Assembly (NCBI GenBank): GCA_002633005.1
Contig: NMRA01000001.1
Location: 3,837,390-3,901,389 of the forward strand
Length of the DNA stretch: 64,000 bases
Direction of reading: 5' to 3'
Origin: Phoronis australis
Lineage: Eukaryota; Phoronida; Phoronidae
The notes under the pieces are model-generated. The model ran no database searches and was not told the origin of the DNA. It saw only the letters and a list, made by a program, of their open reading frames with translations. This document shows positions 35,001 through 47,600 of the stretch, one piece after another. Position 1 is the stretch's first letter, and the number at the start of each line of letters is the position of its first letter. Position numbers and translations under genes: made by a program.

Positions 35001-37542
35001 ATAATACAGACATCGTGCAACAAAATTAATCAATTTTCAAAATGATTTAAATAATTAATTAAATTCGGTGTGAAGTTTCAGTAACCCATGAAAATTTTAC
35101 ATTAAAACCACTTTGATCCTGCTTCAAAGTTTTTTTGTGTTATCTACAAATCATGATTCTCGATCAATAATACTTGCTTTACTCCAGTCTGTTACTGCCA
35201 TACATGGTTATGTTTAAATGTGTAATCCGTTCTTGCTTAGTTCGCTCAATGAAGTATTCTTATTGGCCCCAGACTGTATTCCACAGAAAAAGTGAGACCA
35301 AGTGAGTCTTTGTGAGAAATATCAGTGCATTGAAAAAATGAAACTGTATTCTCTTCTAGCTTTACTTGCTAGTGCTTTGGGTCTGCGGTCCGTGACACTA
35401 ATTGAAAATTGGTTTTCTTTTGCCTCAGTTATGAGAAAAAAAGACAGTTGTTATATGCATTGTTATTACTTAGAAAGATTTTTTGAGAATGACAAAATTG
35501 GTGCAGATCAATACACGTTCTGTAGCTGCTTAACTGATTGTCATGCACTCAGTGCAACTATGGTTTTGTTCTCTGTAATTTGTATCTAGGCAACGGTCAT
35601 TATTCAAAAAGATTTATTGTTTATGCGATAGTACTATTGATTGATATTCTTTTTTAATCGGATTAAAAGGTTTAGTTGATACGTCTGTGATGTCAAGCAG
35701 TTTGTTTTCTGTTCAATGTGATGTTGTAGAGGAATGTGAAAAAATGTCATTAGTGTTGAAAAGTGACGTACAGAATATCGTATGCTCTATTTTTTGATAA
35801 ATTTTTAAAGTTATTTCGTCATTCAGGTTGATGTTAATACGAGAAAATTGAAACATTAGCCATCTTTTCTAATTTTGAGGAAACAGTACACATGTTACAA
35901 GTTTCTGTTATAAAAGTTTGCTCACAATGTCTCACCTGCTGTATTCACCTCATAGCTTGCATCTATTACGTCAGCTGATGGAAAATGTTTGGCTACATCT
36001 ATTTACCTGTAGAAACTGGGTTCTTAGAGTAAACAATTGTTACGTGTGAAAAGACCATTGTTAGGCGCATGCACTGTGCATACACATTTGCTCTCTTGGA
36101 CATTTCTTTGCAGACAATTGCTTGCCCAAATATTTACCCAGTTCATCGATTCTCTTTTGAATGCAGGATTGCTCTTGCCTGATATCACCATGACAAACAT
36201 GTTTGCTTTTCTATCTATTTTGTGATGTTTACTGTGGTTTTGCATCAGCCTCACTATGGAACGTGGTCTTTATTCCTTGATGAGTAAAAGTGGATGAGAG
36301 CACTTGTATTGGCCATCTGTTGGCTGTAAGACACGCCTGTTGCCATAATCCACTTGCAGGTGCTTGATGTTGGCAGTAGATGCCTATGATATTCAGAAAT
36401 AACTATGTACATTGAGACTGTCGGAGTGACTCTGAGATCAGACATAGTTCGTACTGACTGAGAATGAGCGCCAGCAGTAGTTTTATAGGGTCGTCTGAAT
36501 CCGGTAGTAGCGTGAGAAGTTCTCTTGATTCTACTTCATCTTTGCAGAGTGCCCCAACCAGCCATGAAGATGCCAATAAAAAATCAGGTATGTGCCCAGC
36601 AACAATGCATCGTTTGGTGTTCAGTTGGGATTTTTATGTGCTAGTGCTGGATTTTTTCTCACGAACTATTCACAATGTATCACTAACGTTCATGTGCGTA
36701 CATTTATATTTGCAATATTTTTTTTTTGTTGAGCGCTAAAACTGTTACATTTGAGTTTGTTGTTATAGTGAACGGTTTTCTTTTCCTGCTTGCTTAAAGT
36801 CATTTATGACCATTTTCAATATTTTGTGATGTCTTGAAAAGTTCATGTGTTATTCTTGCAAAAAAGTCCAATTTTATAATAGAATTTTCTGTATTCCTGG
36901 TCCGTAGTAACTCACTGTTTTTAGTTCTTCAAGCTTTTTGAAGTGCATAGCATACTGCTCTTCAGCATGGATTTGATAGTCACAGTCTGTTTGTGGTTCA
37001 GCCTCCATGCACATTATTTAACATGTTGGACATCTTGACAGTCTTATAATATTGGTTTAATATTGGCAAAAACTTGTACGAAAAATCTTCTGGAACGCTT
37101 CTATTTTTTCTGTATAGTATGATTTTTATTAATCTTCTGTTATCTCATGCTCGGTAATAAACTACAAATTTTGTACACAATTTCTTTCACTGCTTCTTTT
37201 ATTTACAAAAGTTGTTCAGTTGATTGTTTTTACCAAACAAATGTCCAGCGACTACTTTACGCCAATGTCATTTGTTTATCTTTTACTTTACTTGCTTTCA
37301 TGGTTAGTCTTGCTTATTTATTTTCTGTTTTATTTTCAAAGTTTTATTGCCCCGCGCTACTGAATAGATCTCAACATTCTAACTGTTATTGTATGTAATA
37401 ATGATGATGATGTTAACAGTAATGATAATAATAGTAATGATATATATGAATAATTGTTACTATTACTATCATTACTATTATCATTACTAATAGTAATGAT
37501 AATAACAGTGCCGATTATTCATGTATATCATTACTATTATTA

Positions 37543-37578
<36 letters not shown>

Positions 37579-37579
37579 C

Positions 37580-37610
<31 letters not shown>

Positions 37611-38453
37611 GTTATTATTATTATTAGTCCTGTGAAATTGCCTTCATTGCAGTGATAATTGCAAGCAGACCACAGCCACACACAAAGAAGGTGAAAAAGT
37701 CGGACACTGTATCACGCTACCAACAGACACAGCAGTCTTGGCAGTTGAACAAGGCCCCTGGTGAGAAGAAACATAAGGACTTGAGGTGGGGCATACGAGA
37801 ACAGATGTTATACCACGATGAGGTCGTCAAGGTAGGTGGCGCTGGTTGTCAAGTTGGTGTTAAACAAGGAATGCACTAATGGTGCCACCTCATGCAATAC
37901 ATTAAAATTATTACAAGCTGAATGCAATGTTTTTGGTTAATTTTTATCCTTTTACTTTGGGGAAAATGAATCTTACCTAACTTTTCTCGAGGAATTCAGG
38001 CGCCAAGCAGTTAAAAATTCTCTAGTTTCAGTGACTGTGGATACTGCGAATTTATTTCGGCCAGTGTTTTATTGCTGTAATTTCATTGAGAATGCTGCAC
38101 TTGCCCTGCTGCACACAAAAGAAACTTGGATCAATGATCGTGATGAGAAGTGATGGTGCCAGTGGTCTGTTGACGAAGTACGATGTGCCATGAACCTGAC
38201 CAAGTTCTAATGAACAAACACTAATCGTAGTATCAAAACTGTTGTAGTTGTTGATCTTTCAATTTTGGTTTGGTAATAAACAAGTGACTTGGATAATTCT
38301 TACGCATCTCACTTTCTTCCACAGAGAGCTCCCAGGGTTTATGTTCCAAACACATACGTTGTGCCGACCGACAAGAAGAGGAAATCATTGGTTTGGCAGG
38401 TCAGAGCAGACATGGCAAAAGGAAACAAACCCCCTGTTGGTGGATTCACATAG
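25961..38453 (+). CDS. HYLS1: HYLS1 centriolar and ciliogenesis protein, complete ten-exon gene
   Basis: HYLS1 is a conserved centriole core protein, loaded by SAS-4/CPAP, needed for ciliogenesis. Exons are 25961-26054, 26978-27055, 27946-27995, 28366-28478, 29847-29996, 30723-30781, 32680-32804, 36548-36587, 37653-37831 and 38325-38453. All junctions are GT-AG with consistent phases, giving 338 residues. Signatures are [23 protein letters not shown] (residues about 145-180), then [16 protein letters not shown] (Asp254 sits where the human hydrolethalus mutation D211G falls), [11 protein letters not shown] and [19 protein letters not shown]. The human protein is about 299 residues. An alternative seventh exon (32583-32637) may exist. 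The N-terminal part is Ser-rich and mostly disordered. The start ATG at 25961 is followed by a second ATG; either could be used. Confidence 0.94.
26978..27055 (+). CDS. HYLS1: HYLS1 exon 2
   Basis: After ACTATTTCAG it reads [20 protein letters not shown], ending GCATG|GTGAGT. An earlier AG at 26904 would cause a TGA, so this acceptor was chosen. Confidence 0.85.
27715..27875. repeat. ATT-type microsatellite
   Basis: Imperfect ATT/ATA runs in HYLS1 intron 2. Confidence 0.95.
27946..27995 (+). CDS. HYLS1: HYLS1 exon 3
   Basis: It reads [17 protein letters not shown] between CTTTTACAG and TTGAAT|GTAAGT. Low intrinsic conservation; supported by phase and splice sites. Confidence 0.75.
28366..28478 (+). 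CDS. HYLS1: HYLS1 exon 4
   Basis: It reads [20 protein letters not shown] then [17 protein letters not shown], between TTTTCCAG and TCGAG|GTTTGT. YsPAYD.en resembles the YDPY..A region of HYLS1. Confidence 0.82.
28479..29846. other. HYLS1 intron 4
   Basis: AT-rich. The open frames at 28479-28632 and 28632-29045 are extensions without family signature. Nothing else seen. Confidence 0.6.
29847..29996 (+). CDS. HYLS1: HYLS1 exon 5 ([10 protein letters not shown] motif)
   Basis: It encodes [20 protein letters not shown] and ends in [12 protein letters not shown], matching vMKRKVLRrkpDG of human HYLS1. The donor TTTTAAG|GTATGG leaves phase 2. Confidence 0.93.
30723..30781 (+). CDS. HYLS1: HYLS1 exon 6
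   Basis: It reads [20 protein letters not shown], matching the DGEvlvtDESIiSESE stretch of HYLS1. It ends in phase 1 before GTATGT. Confidence 0.93.
32583..32637 (+). CDS. HYLS1: Candidate alternative HYLS1 exon 7a
   Basis: After GTTGTTAG it reads [18 protein letters not shown] and ends AACAG|GTGAGC. It accepts the same phase as exon 7b but leaves in phase 2, so it cannot be joined to 7b without a stop. Acceptors near 36462-36477 in the same phase would continue into [12 protein letters not shown]. It could be unused. Confidence 0.35.
32680..32804 (+). CDS. HYLS1: HYLS1 exon 7 (7b)
   Basis: After GTCATTTCAG it reads [20 protein letters not shown] and on to [11 protein letters not shown], ending GATCG|GTAAGC. 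The RLSDRLHRV segment resembles the LRqRLmnV helix of HYLS1. Confidence 0.83.
33322..33418. mobile_element. Foldback (MITE-like) element
   Basis: Arms 33322-33358 (GGTCTGATATAACGTGCCCG..) and 33383-33418 (..CGGGCACTTTCTATCAGAC) are about 36 bp with about three mismatches, across a 24-bp centre. Confidence 0.85.
33860..34110 (+). repeat. Diverged dispersed repeat, copy B
   Basis: Aligns colinearly with 25030-25280; see that entry. Confidence 0.6.
34397..34427. repeat. 14-bp perfect inverted repeat
   Basis: AATTAAGAGAGAAG, loop AAA, CTTCTCTCTTAATT. Confidence 0.93.
34483..34706 (-). mobile_element. tRNA-derived SINE, copy 2
   Basis: The minus strand reads GAGGAGGCAACATGGCC, with A-box TGGCCTAATGTGATAGG and B-box GGTTCAAATCCC, then a body shared with 19018-19275 down to ACCACCTGC. 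Confidence 0.87.
36548..36587 (+). CDS. HYLS1: HYLS1 exon 8
   Basis: It reads [13 protein letters not shown] after CATCTTTGCAG and before AATCAG|GTATGT. The frame stays open upstream to 36464 ([20 protein letters not shown]), so a longer form is possible. Confidence 0.7.
37397..37626. repeat. ATT/ATG microsatellite with inverted halves
   Basis: Runs of TAATGATAATAAT turn into the complementary ATTACTATTATCATT and a long (ATT)n immediately before the acceptor of HYLS1 exon 9. Confidence 0.93.
37653..37831 (+). CDS. HYLS1: HYLS1 exon 9 (HYLS1 core region)
   Basis: It encodes [20 protein letters not shown], then [10 protein letters not shown] and [18 protein letters not shown], the most conserved part of HYLS1, between TTCATTGCAG and GTCAAG|GTAGGT. 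Confidence 0.96.
38325..38453 (+). CDS. HYLS1: HYLS1 terminal exon and stop
   Basis: It encodes [20 protein letters not shown] then [17 protein letters not shown], matching iYVPNnYlVPTekKRsaLrW of HYLS1; TAG at 38451. Confidence 0.96.
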   Translation, partial: RAPRVYVPNTYVVPTDKKRKSLVWQVRADMAKGNKPPVGGFT

Positions 38454-41400
38454 CATGCATCCAGTACCTAGGATTAGGAAACTACAAGACAGTGCACATT
38501 GATCCAGGATGTTTGCTTGTGTGACATCTGGCCCTGATGATGTATGGTGCATCAGGAGTGATTCACTGGATCTGAACTACCGCCCAACGCCTTTTACTCC
38601 ATGTTTGATGTGAACGCAGGTTGTGCGACGGACTCAAGATTTTAATTCGTCGGACAGTATTATGTATGAACATCATGAAGCTGCCTCAGAGCCAGGTCCC
38701 TTTTTGAAGAAGTGTTTGAAAGTAACGGAAATTTTTATCAGTAGAAAGGGTATTGAACGACTTACCAAGGTTTACATCAGTATTATTTTGTTACTTTGCA
38801 CTTTATCGTGCCCAAAGATGTTATGGCCATTTTACCATGCTTGTGTCGGATCAGTCATAGGTGACTTCTTAATCTTTAGGTGTATCCAGATATCCAGTTG
38901 CCTCTGTGCTAGCTTCCCCAGGGACCTCTTGTTCCCAATCAGCTGAATGTCCACACAGCAAATGTCAACTGGTGTCAAGGCAGAAGAGATAACAAGATAA
39001 TCTCTCTGTATGTGTATGCAGGACTAAATATGGACTAAGCTGTGAGTGTTTTTAATAAATACCTTGTCATTTGTCACTCCATCTGTCTGAACAGGCTCTT
39101 CTGTTGGGGTGTTGACTGGAGTGCAAGTTGTACTACCTTGAAGAGCAGAGTTATGTTACCACAGCTGTGTCACGTTGTGGACTGTTAAATTTTTGTCCGT
39201 ATTGTCTCTTGCGCAGGATTGTCTTGTGCCTGGAGAAGCTTGTGCCAAGGCAACTGGTTCTTCTGAGTATTAGTCTGTTGTTGTGAAGTCTATGAGAATG
39301 ACTTTGTTAGTGACTGTGTCTTTCAAGACATGCAGAGAAACGACAGTGAATTTGTTTTTTAATTGCATCAAATGCTTTTAAAAATGTTTTTTTTAAAGTG
39401 AGCAATTTTAGATTATTGTAGAAGAATCAGTGCACAAGAGATCTGTAGATTTTAGTGTTGGGGCAACAGGGATAGTTGTACAGTCTTGTTTTTCACTGTT
39501 AATGAGTCATGGTAATGTGTTAATTGATGTATCTTTAACTGTGCATAACCTATGAAAAATTTTTTAGAAAAGGTCGTTCACTCTATGAATTATTTCAGTA
39601 CAATGATACTGACTTGCTATGTTCAAATGAAAACACTTTTTAGGGTGAGAAAACTGAAGTTTTTCCGAGATGACAAGAGATTGACAATAAAATCTCCCTG
39701 ACAAACTTTTTTCACTGGTCAGAGATTGCTGAATTTAATAAGGCTCATCTTGGTATTTTAACAGTTGGCATACTTGGTCTGACAGTGCAGTGTGTGCAAG
39801 GCTGTACACGTCTAGTCTAACATCTCAACATTATCCATTCATCGAACAATGCAAAGACATAAATGTCCTGCAAGGCCAAAGGAATTGCCTGCACCACATT
39901 TAGCCAGCATTGACAAACAACTTTAGTAACAAAGACTACAGTCGCCAGTCGCAGTGAGAAATGGCGATGAATGTGTCACAAACTTCAAGTATTGGGAATG
40001 CTCAAATGTAACTAAATGTGGATTATTTAGAGTAATCACTCTTCACTTTGTGTTGTCTATGAGGAGCTGTAGCCATTGTAAAAAAACAATTTAAACAACA
40101 AAAACTAAAATTCTAAATGGAGAAGCAAAGTTGCTACAAAATTGTGTCAGTGCTAAGATGGTATTGCAATTGCAAACGAAATAATTAACGTTATGTTTTT
40201 TTATTGAGCCGATGTAGTAAATAAATTTTATGTACAAAATGAATATAATTCCATAAATTTTACTTGTCTGTACATAACATGAAATTATATACACATATGT
40301 ACACGAGCACTCACAATGGCCTGATAAAGCGTATACCGACTTGAATGGCCATTTACATGCACTAGGAAGCATGTGACTAAAACTATTAACAAATAATAGA
40401 ATATGTACTTTTCAAATAAAATACAATTTTCAGATTTCATACCTCACAAAATGAATTTGTCAAAAACAATATACATGGTTACCATCACTTAATCTGAAAA
40501 AATTGAAATGGTGATTACACTTCCCAATTTGTTCCTGATTTTTCAGAGGGTAACATTGCAAACACCAAATAATTCACAATAGGACAACTGACTAAATAAA
40601 AATTGAGTAAAAATATAACATTTCCCTAAACACTAATTTCCAATCTTAAAAACGTTCTATCGTATTGAAAATTTCAGATCCACACTCACAAAGAAAGCAT
40701 AAAAATTCAGCAGTGTACACGTTCTTTGCTAAAGTGAAATAATTCGAGTCACAATTTGATTAATTAGCGTAATTCAAGAATGTGAGATATGATATGAGCT
40801 CAGAACAGCATATTTTAATGTAACTCGATTACTCGCCAGTTTGACATTCTTGGACTGTGAGATGGAGACGTATGATTCAACTAGGCACAAGAGGCTTTAA
40901 GAAAAACTAGTAACAAAGCGTAACCAATAAACATTTCACCACTGAAGCATCACAAAACAGCACAAGTTCTACTATAGTCACCAATCACAGTTGACATATT
41001 TACTGAAAGACCCTATCACAAAAGTAAATGTCGCCACAACCTGAAGTAACACTTTCTTCCAACAATGATGACATCACCAAAGTCTTGACCACTCAACTTG
41101 ATTAAGTTCCATTTGCTAAATACCAAAAGGGAGAAGACCAAACACTGTTAGCCACATTGTAGACTACAAAAGAGCCGGAACAACCGTCACAATCTTGATA
41201 AACTATGACACCCTAATGCGTGTCAAACTGCATGGCACTGACCTCACAACCTGTAAAAACTTTTAATTGGTTCGAGTGTGCGCCAGAAATTTCCCTGCAC
41301 AGTGAATTTTAATGGTTTCTACTTAAAGTAGGTCAAACCTTAAGTCTTCCCATCATTAAGCGGCAGTGCAAATTCCTGAACAAGTCTCCATCACACTAAA

Positions 41401-41556
41401 ACAGATATGCCTGTGTCCACATTCAAGATTGAGTTGTCTCCATTATTTCTAATAGTTAGACTAGCAAATGCACCAAGACCAAACTGTGTTGACTTCTTGG
41501 GCTAAGCAGACTAGTTATAGTTGATTCCCACTTTTCTAAATGGCCCATGTCCAGGG
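38454..41556. other. Spacer between convergent HYLS1 and the MiDAC gene
   Basis: Only short uninformative frames. AATAAA at 39054-39059 (plus) may serve HYLS1, and its complement at 40200-40205 may serve the minus-strand gene. No repeat family recognised. Confidence 0.5.
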
Positions 41557-41677
41557 TTAGTCCGTCTCCATGGCATCCCTGAGAGCCTGCTGCCTCAGTT
41601 TCTCCTGTCGTTCCTTCTCTTCCTTCTGTCTGTGGCTCTTCATGTGGGCATTGCGACTTTTCACCTTGAAGAATACC
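41557..41677 (-). CDS. MiDAC scaffold terminal exon (finger 6 end, stop)
   Basis: It reads [20 protein letters not shown] and ends [12 protein letters not shown] before TAA at 41557. [14 protein letters not shown] is nearly invariant in the family. Confidence 0.95.
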
Positions 41678-44600
41678 CTGGAAAAAGGTACAAAATTAAT
41701 GTACAACACCAACTATTCAGCAGTCTGAACCAGAACAAAGGTGATCAATGCTGCTTCATTAAATGAAATGACATCCTTCTGCCCTTTGATATATCAAGAA
41801 CACAGCGCAGCTAAATACACAAAAGTGAACCAGAAAAGCAACAAAAAAGTTGTATGTGGACCCATCTGCTTATCTAGACCAAGTTTACAAAACAAGTGAA
41901 AGTGAAACAAGTGAAAGCTTATGAAATTATGCAAAACCAAAATGGCTAACAATCAACACAAAAAGTATGCAATACAGTTGAAAAAAGGTTTTTCATAGTC
42001 TCGAAGGTATGTCCCCCTCTACCCTTCGTTGATACAGGAGTGTATAATAGAGTCCGAAACGTTAGACCTCTTAAATCTTCGGTCGCTGAGTAAGTTGATT
42101 TTACTTATAACAGTATGCAATACAATACTACAATACAGTCCACTATAAAATAATAATTCATTTTAAAAACAGATGTTCGGAATGTTGCACCCAAAGATCA
42201 ATAAACATGCCACACTCAGGTTAACTTACTTCTCACAAAGTTTACATGGGAAAGAAGTCCCCTCTGACAGAGGCTTGGCAGGTGCTGGATGCTTATTGGT
42301 GCTTCCCGGAGGTCGGCCCCGCCTCTCGACCTTTTTAACTTCAGGTGGCGGTGCCTCTTCCTCTGGCTTGGCTTGAGAATGGACACGTGAATGACCACTG
42401 AGAGCTTGCTTGGATGAAAATGTCTGTGGGGGTTCAAAGTAATTATCACAGATCAAGGTCAACAATGGTAAGGAGTCGCCATGGTGATAATGTGTCATCA
42501 TTAAGAGTTGTTACTACATGTGGCTAAAGCTAATTGACGAATGAGTATCATAATTTACAAGTTTATAAAAAGAAAATCAAGTAATAATAACGAAAACAAA
42601 TTTATAACCTAATGAATCAAATAGCTCCAATAATATATATATATAACATTATTTGCATTACGAGCAGTATCTACTGAAAACCTTAACACACTAACATAAA
42701 TAATTACAATGGCACTATGGTATTGTGCGCCAAATGCATGAAGAATTGTTGTATTTCCCATTTTGTCCTTGAGAGGGATTTGACATATGTTCTCCAACCC
42801 TCACGAGGTATATTAATAAAAGAGATAACCATTGAAGAAGCATAACTATCTATTTCATACACCGAGTGATAAACTAAAATATAACCCTGTAACATGAAAC
42901 GACTTTATCCAGCTTGGAATGACTTGATACTTATCACGTTCCGTGCAAAACCAATTTTTCACCAAAAACCCCAACTAGGCTTCTATGGATGTTCTGCGCA
43001 TTATTTTGTGTAATTTCACGATTTGGATGATGTTGCCATTGTTGTACAACAGTGTATCCAGTGTACATAACGTGCTCAACAAACATATCCAAAAGTCAAG
43101 GCAAGATTCCCTCACCAAGCGTAGTATTTACTTCAAAAGTGCTAAATACCTATACACAGGTTATTACACTTAAGTTATTTGCCAGATAACACACATGAAA
43201 AATACTATTTCTAACATAAGCACAGCCCAAGAAATCACTTTCACATTATACTCAGGTTCTCATTCACTCCCTTACATCCACTCACCAGTAAGACTGAACT
43301 AGAGGAGTAGGAGACACTTTTGTGCAATGCTCGATTGCAAGCCAGTGAAGCCAGGATTCGAACCCAGAGACTCCCAAACCACTGAGCCACACTATCTCCT
43401 CTAAACCATCAGGAAGGAAATTCTAACAATACCACAATATAATCACTCATCACGTTGACGAGTGAGATTTATTCGTGCAAATTCAAGGAAACCATGTACT
43501 TACAGCCGTGCATTCTGGGCGATCACATGTAAACATCGTTGTGACAGAGCCCGTTGTGGAACTGGCATCAGAATTGTTAGCCTGGAAACAACCAACCACA
43601 ATACATTGTTCATAAATCGGAACAATCGGGAATGAGCAAAACATGGAGTCAACAAAATCTGAGAACACCCAAAGGAAGCAACAAGTACATCTTTATAAAA
43701 CCTGCAATCAATAAGTGATTACCAGCGCTGCGTTGTGTAGAGCTGGTTTCTTGAGAGAAAAGTGGGATCGCAAGTCTTGGCGATATATCACCATGCATTA
43801 CAAGAGAAGCACGTGAACACGCTAGCCTAGTGAGTGCTTTGCATCAGCTGAACTCGACCCAAGTTAGATAAGGTAACAAGAAAATCTACATCACCCAACA
43901 ACTGGTTCTAGTCAACTCACATACTGGCTAAGAGGAAGGTACATTTTAGTTTTGTGCCAACAAATAGGCGAGGCATACATATGTTGAACCTTCTGGCATT
44001 TATCAAGAATGAAGCGACTTTTAAGACCACACAACTTTTAGGAAATGTGGAAATACTAACCGATTCATCATCAGACTTTGACGAGTCCGATTCTGAGTCT
44101 GACTCATCCTCCTTGGCCAACAGAGGGGGATCCTGTCTCTGCCTCAAGTTATACAGTTCATCCTGCTCTCGCCGTCGACGCAAGATGCGAGATCGCTTGT
44201 ACTCGTCTGGACAGCACTTCTTCCACAGGTAATAAAACTCCACACACTGTTTTGTGGACTTAGAACCAATCTGGAACAACACATTATGGCATAATGCATG
44301 TTTTTATACCAACTTAGAAATTGAGGCACTTTGCCAGAGTCAAACAAAAACAAAAATAGGCTATCACCTGGGTTGGATAATAAACCGTACTTATGTTTGT
44401 AAGGTTATTTCCTCAGGGTAACAATACTACCTCAACATCTCAAGTTCAGCAATAATATCCTATACGTATATATTAACTGGAATGCAAATGGAATGAAAAT
44501 GATTAAAACGAGATTACTACGAGTTGTAGATCACAACTTAGCTCTCCAAAGTACAGGTATATGGACTCAACATGTAGGTTGATGACCATTAGCATATAAA

Positions 44601-47600
44601 AAAGCAAATGATAAAGAAATGCAAGCACATATACCCAACATCTGAATCACACTTTTCACTGAACAAGTAAATTTAACGTAAACCCTTTACAATCAAAACC
44701 AAAAATAAATTACCTCATTCCCTATTTTGAAAAAATCTTTGTCATGCTTTCCAATAGCCGCATTATATGCCTCTATCTCAGCCGTTGACCATGAAGAGGT
44801 TTCATTGTATTTGTATGATAATAATGTGTCCTCTTTAGAAAATACTGGTTCCGTATTCATCAAGTCTAATAATGCATCCTGAAAGTTAAAAGTAAACATG
44901 GTGTTATTTCACACTTGCAGACATGATAACAGGTTAACTGGATTGATATGATGACCAAATTTTAGGAATTAGCCTCTCCATAACACAATCTATGACAACA
45001 GGACGTTAAAAATGGCCAAGTATTTTCACGAGACAAAGAAAGTGTGGCATTCGCAGGCACAATTGAATCCAACATTTTACTATTCTAATACAAATCCAAG
45101 TTTACTCACAGTTCGTTGTAAAATGTGAAGTATCAATGACAAGTTCACATCACCAAACACCATACTGACAATAGACAGAAAATAAATACAAAAAGTCTAC
45201 GTACTGTTATATTGCCCTTATGCTTATACAGTAAATGCAACGCGTACTCCTTGTTCATGCCACTGTGCCTGATTGCTGCACAGCAGGCAAAGTCTTGAAA
45301 ATATTGCACTGAAATGAAACATCAAAAAGGGTTTAACATTGAGGTGAACTGTTTCCTGGTTGTTCCAAGAACATGGTGCTCGACATAATAACAAAATGTT
45401 TCAAAAACTCTACTTTACTTTCTTTTATCAAGACAACACATTGACTTAAAAAATTCCAAGAACAATTTAGGCAAAAAAAACTTCCCAATCGCCTAAATTC
45501 AACCAGTGAAGTTTGTTACAATAGACAGGTGCAAAGAAAATTGTTACTAGAGGCAACAACAGTAGCCACCTATACCAACCACACAATACTCAATAGAAAT
45601 AGATCTGCAGATCCATCAAACGGTTTGCAAAAACAGAAGCGTATGCCAAAATACTGCAATTGCCACTAGGGGGCACAGTTGAATCTGTCCAAAAATGAGT
45701 GGGGTTCTTTGACTGAGGCAAGTTTGTCAAATTTCACGAAAATCCATCAAGGAACTTTGCAGGCACAATGACTGACGGAGAAAATTAGAGTGGCCAGCAG
45801 GGGTTACATTAGCAGTTGGGCCAGTCGAAAAATTGGTACATGCATTTTCTTCCTTAATAGAAATACAGGTTTGTGGGAGTTAGACACGAGGACACTAGAG
45901 GCCTGACAGAGATGACAGGAAGTAGTCTCATCAACTTGGACACAATATGGCACTGCAATTTTGTTTAAAGCATTATTAAAAAATTCTCACCATCACTTTC
46001 ACTCAAATCCTTAAAAATATCTGGCTCACAGACCATTACTTCCGGGCTTTTCACATCAAGAGCTGAAGCAACGTCACCTGAAACATCAAGAGAAACACAT
46101 CCTTTATACACATAACAACAAAATTGTTATCCAACCTCAGCACCGCTATTCTCAGTCAAGCAGCTAGACCATTTCCATGTAGCACCCCTTTTGGTGGCCA
46201 TATGCTATTGTTTGCTCCTAGCTAGAAACAAGCCAAAATTGGTAGCTAGGTGACGGATCCTAATTGCCAATAATTTTGTTCCAGCTAGGTACTAACAATA
46301 ACATGTGACAAACGGGAGGAGGAATTACATGAAAACATTCTTTTCTCGTCACGCACAGTAATGCTGAGAGTTCCATAAATAGGATTATTGGGTCATTTAT
46401 ACTCGGTCCTATCACTGTCTTATGTGATGCACATTATAGAAAGAGATGTAAATATTTAGCTGTTACTTATGTTCTGTGACTTGTATCCTCCTGATGAAGA
46501 TGATCAATGTATATTTCATCGAAACCTCGATGAAACCTTGTTCTTCTGGTGTCTTCAGTTTTCTGTTATTACTGTGGCCAACAACCAATGTTACTCAAAA
46601 AGAGCACTGCTTTGTAAGGTCAGATATCAGCAAAAAAGTATAGCACTTTTCAGTAACTAGTAAAAAATATGAGCAAAATAAACAGAATTAAAAGATAATG
46701 TAAAAAATATTAGTAATCTGGTACAGTTACGTACCAATGAATGCTGGCACATCGGCCTGATACTGTATCCCAATGTTAACATGGGGCTGAACATCCGTTT
46801 CGGGGGGAGGCTCTTCTTCTTCTTCAACTTCTAATGGTTCTAGCTCTTCTGGCAATTGAGGCTCCTCCACCTCCTTCACCTCCTGAAGCACCTTCTCAGA
46901 CATACTACTGGCTAAACTGTCTACAATACAAAACGAGGAATGTGATTTAGGCCGGCAGGTTTCGTTGCATACACGATGAAAAAGGTATCCATGTAAACTG
47001 TTAATTATAACAATAGAAGCAACATCCATACATAGCAATAAAGATAATAGTTTGGTTCATAACAAAACATTTGGAGGCTTTTCACTTACTTTTTATTGTA
47101 TGCTAGCAAAATCAGTACAAAATCCTTAAAATAATTGTCTGAAAATACCAAAACTGTTTTATTTGGCCAATGGCCGAGACAACTTTGTAATCTAAAAACA
47201 TTGAATAATGAAAGCAAGACAATTTCAGTACTTACTGCGACGACTGAGAGACATGCGTGGGGTGTGCGGTGCGGATGCTGGAGTCACTGGGCGCATGGGG
47301 TGCAGCGACCAGAATAGACCAGAACCACTACGGACAGGACTGAGCATGGGAGGTGGAGTGTATGGTGGAGGTGACACCTTCTTCTTCTCGCCTCCCTCCC
47401 ACAGACGGGGAGAGCGCAGTCGGCTCTGAAAACCACAGTTGTTCATGTGCGGAGGTATGATAAGTGGTTCTGGACGGTGTTTCTTACGACCTCGACCACT
47501 CATAACTGAACGAAAGGCAATGGCACCATCTGAACGGGAATAAGCATCCTCGCTGCGGCTGTGTGGTCTAAATGGCTCACGAAACACACCGCCTGTACTA

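Larger units (their letters stand above)
32805..36547. other. HYLS1 intron 7, rich in repeats
   Basis: It holds a GGTGGC(A/G)AC-rich stretch (32900-33010), a foldback (33322-33418), dispersed repeat copy B (33860-34110), a short palindrome (34397-34427) and a SINE (34483-34706). Nothing recognisable from 34707 to about 36460. Confidence 0.65.

Noticed and set aside
43262-43402. Functional tRNA on the minus strand
   Set aside because: A and B boxes are present, but the cloverleaf is not intact and the sequence extends as a SINE body.
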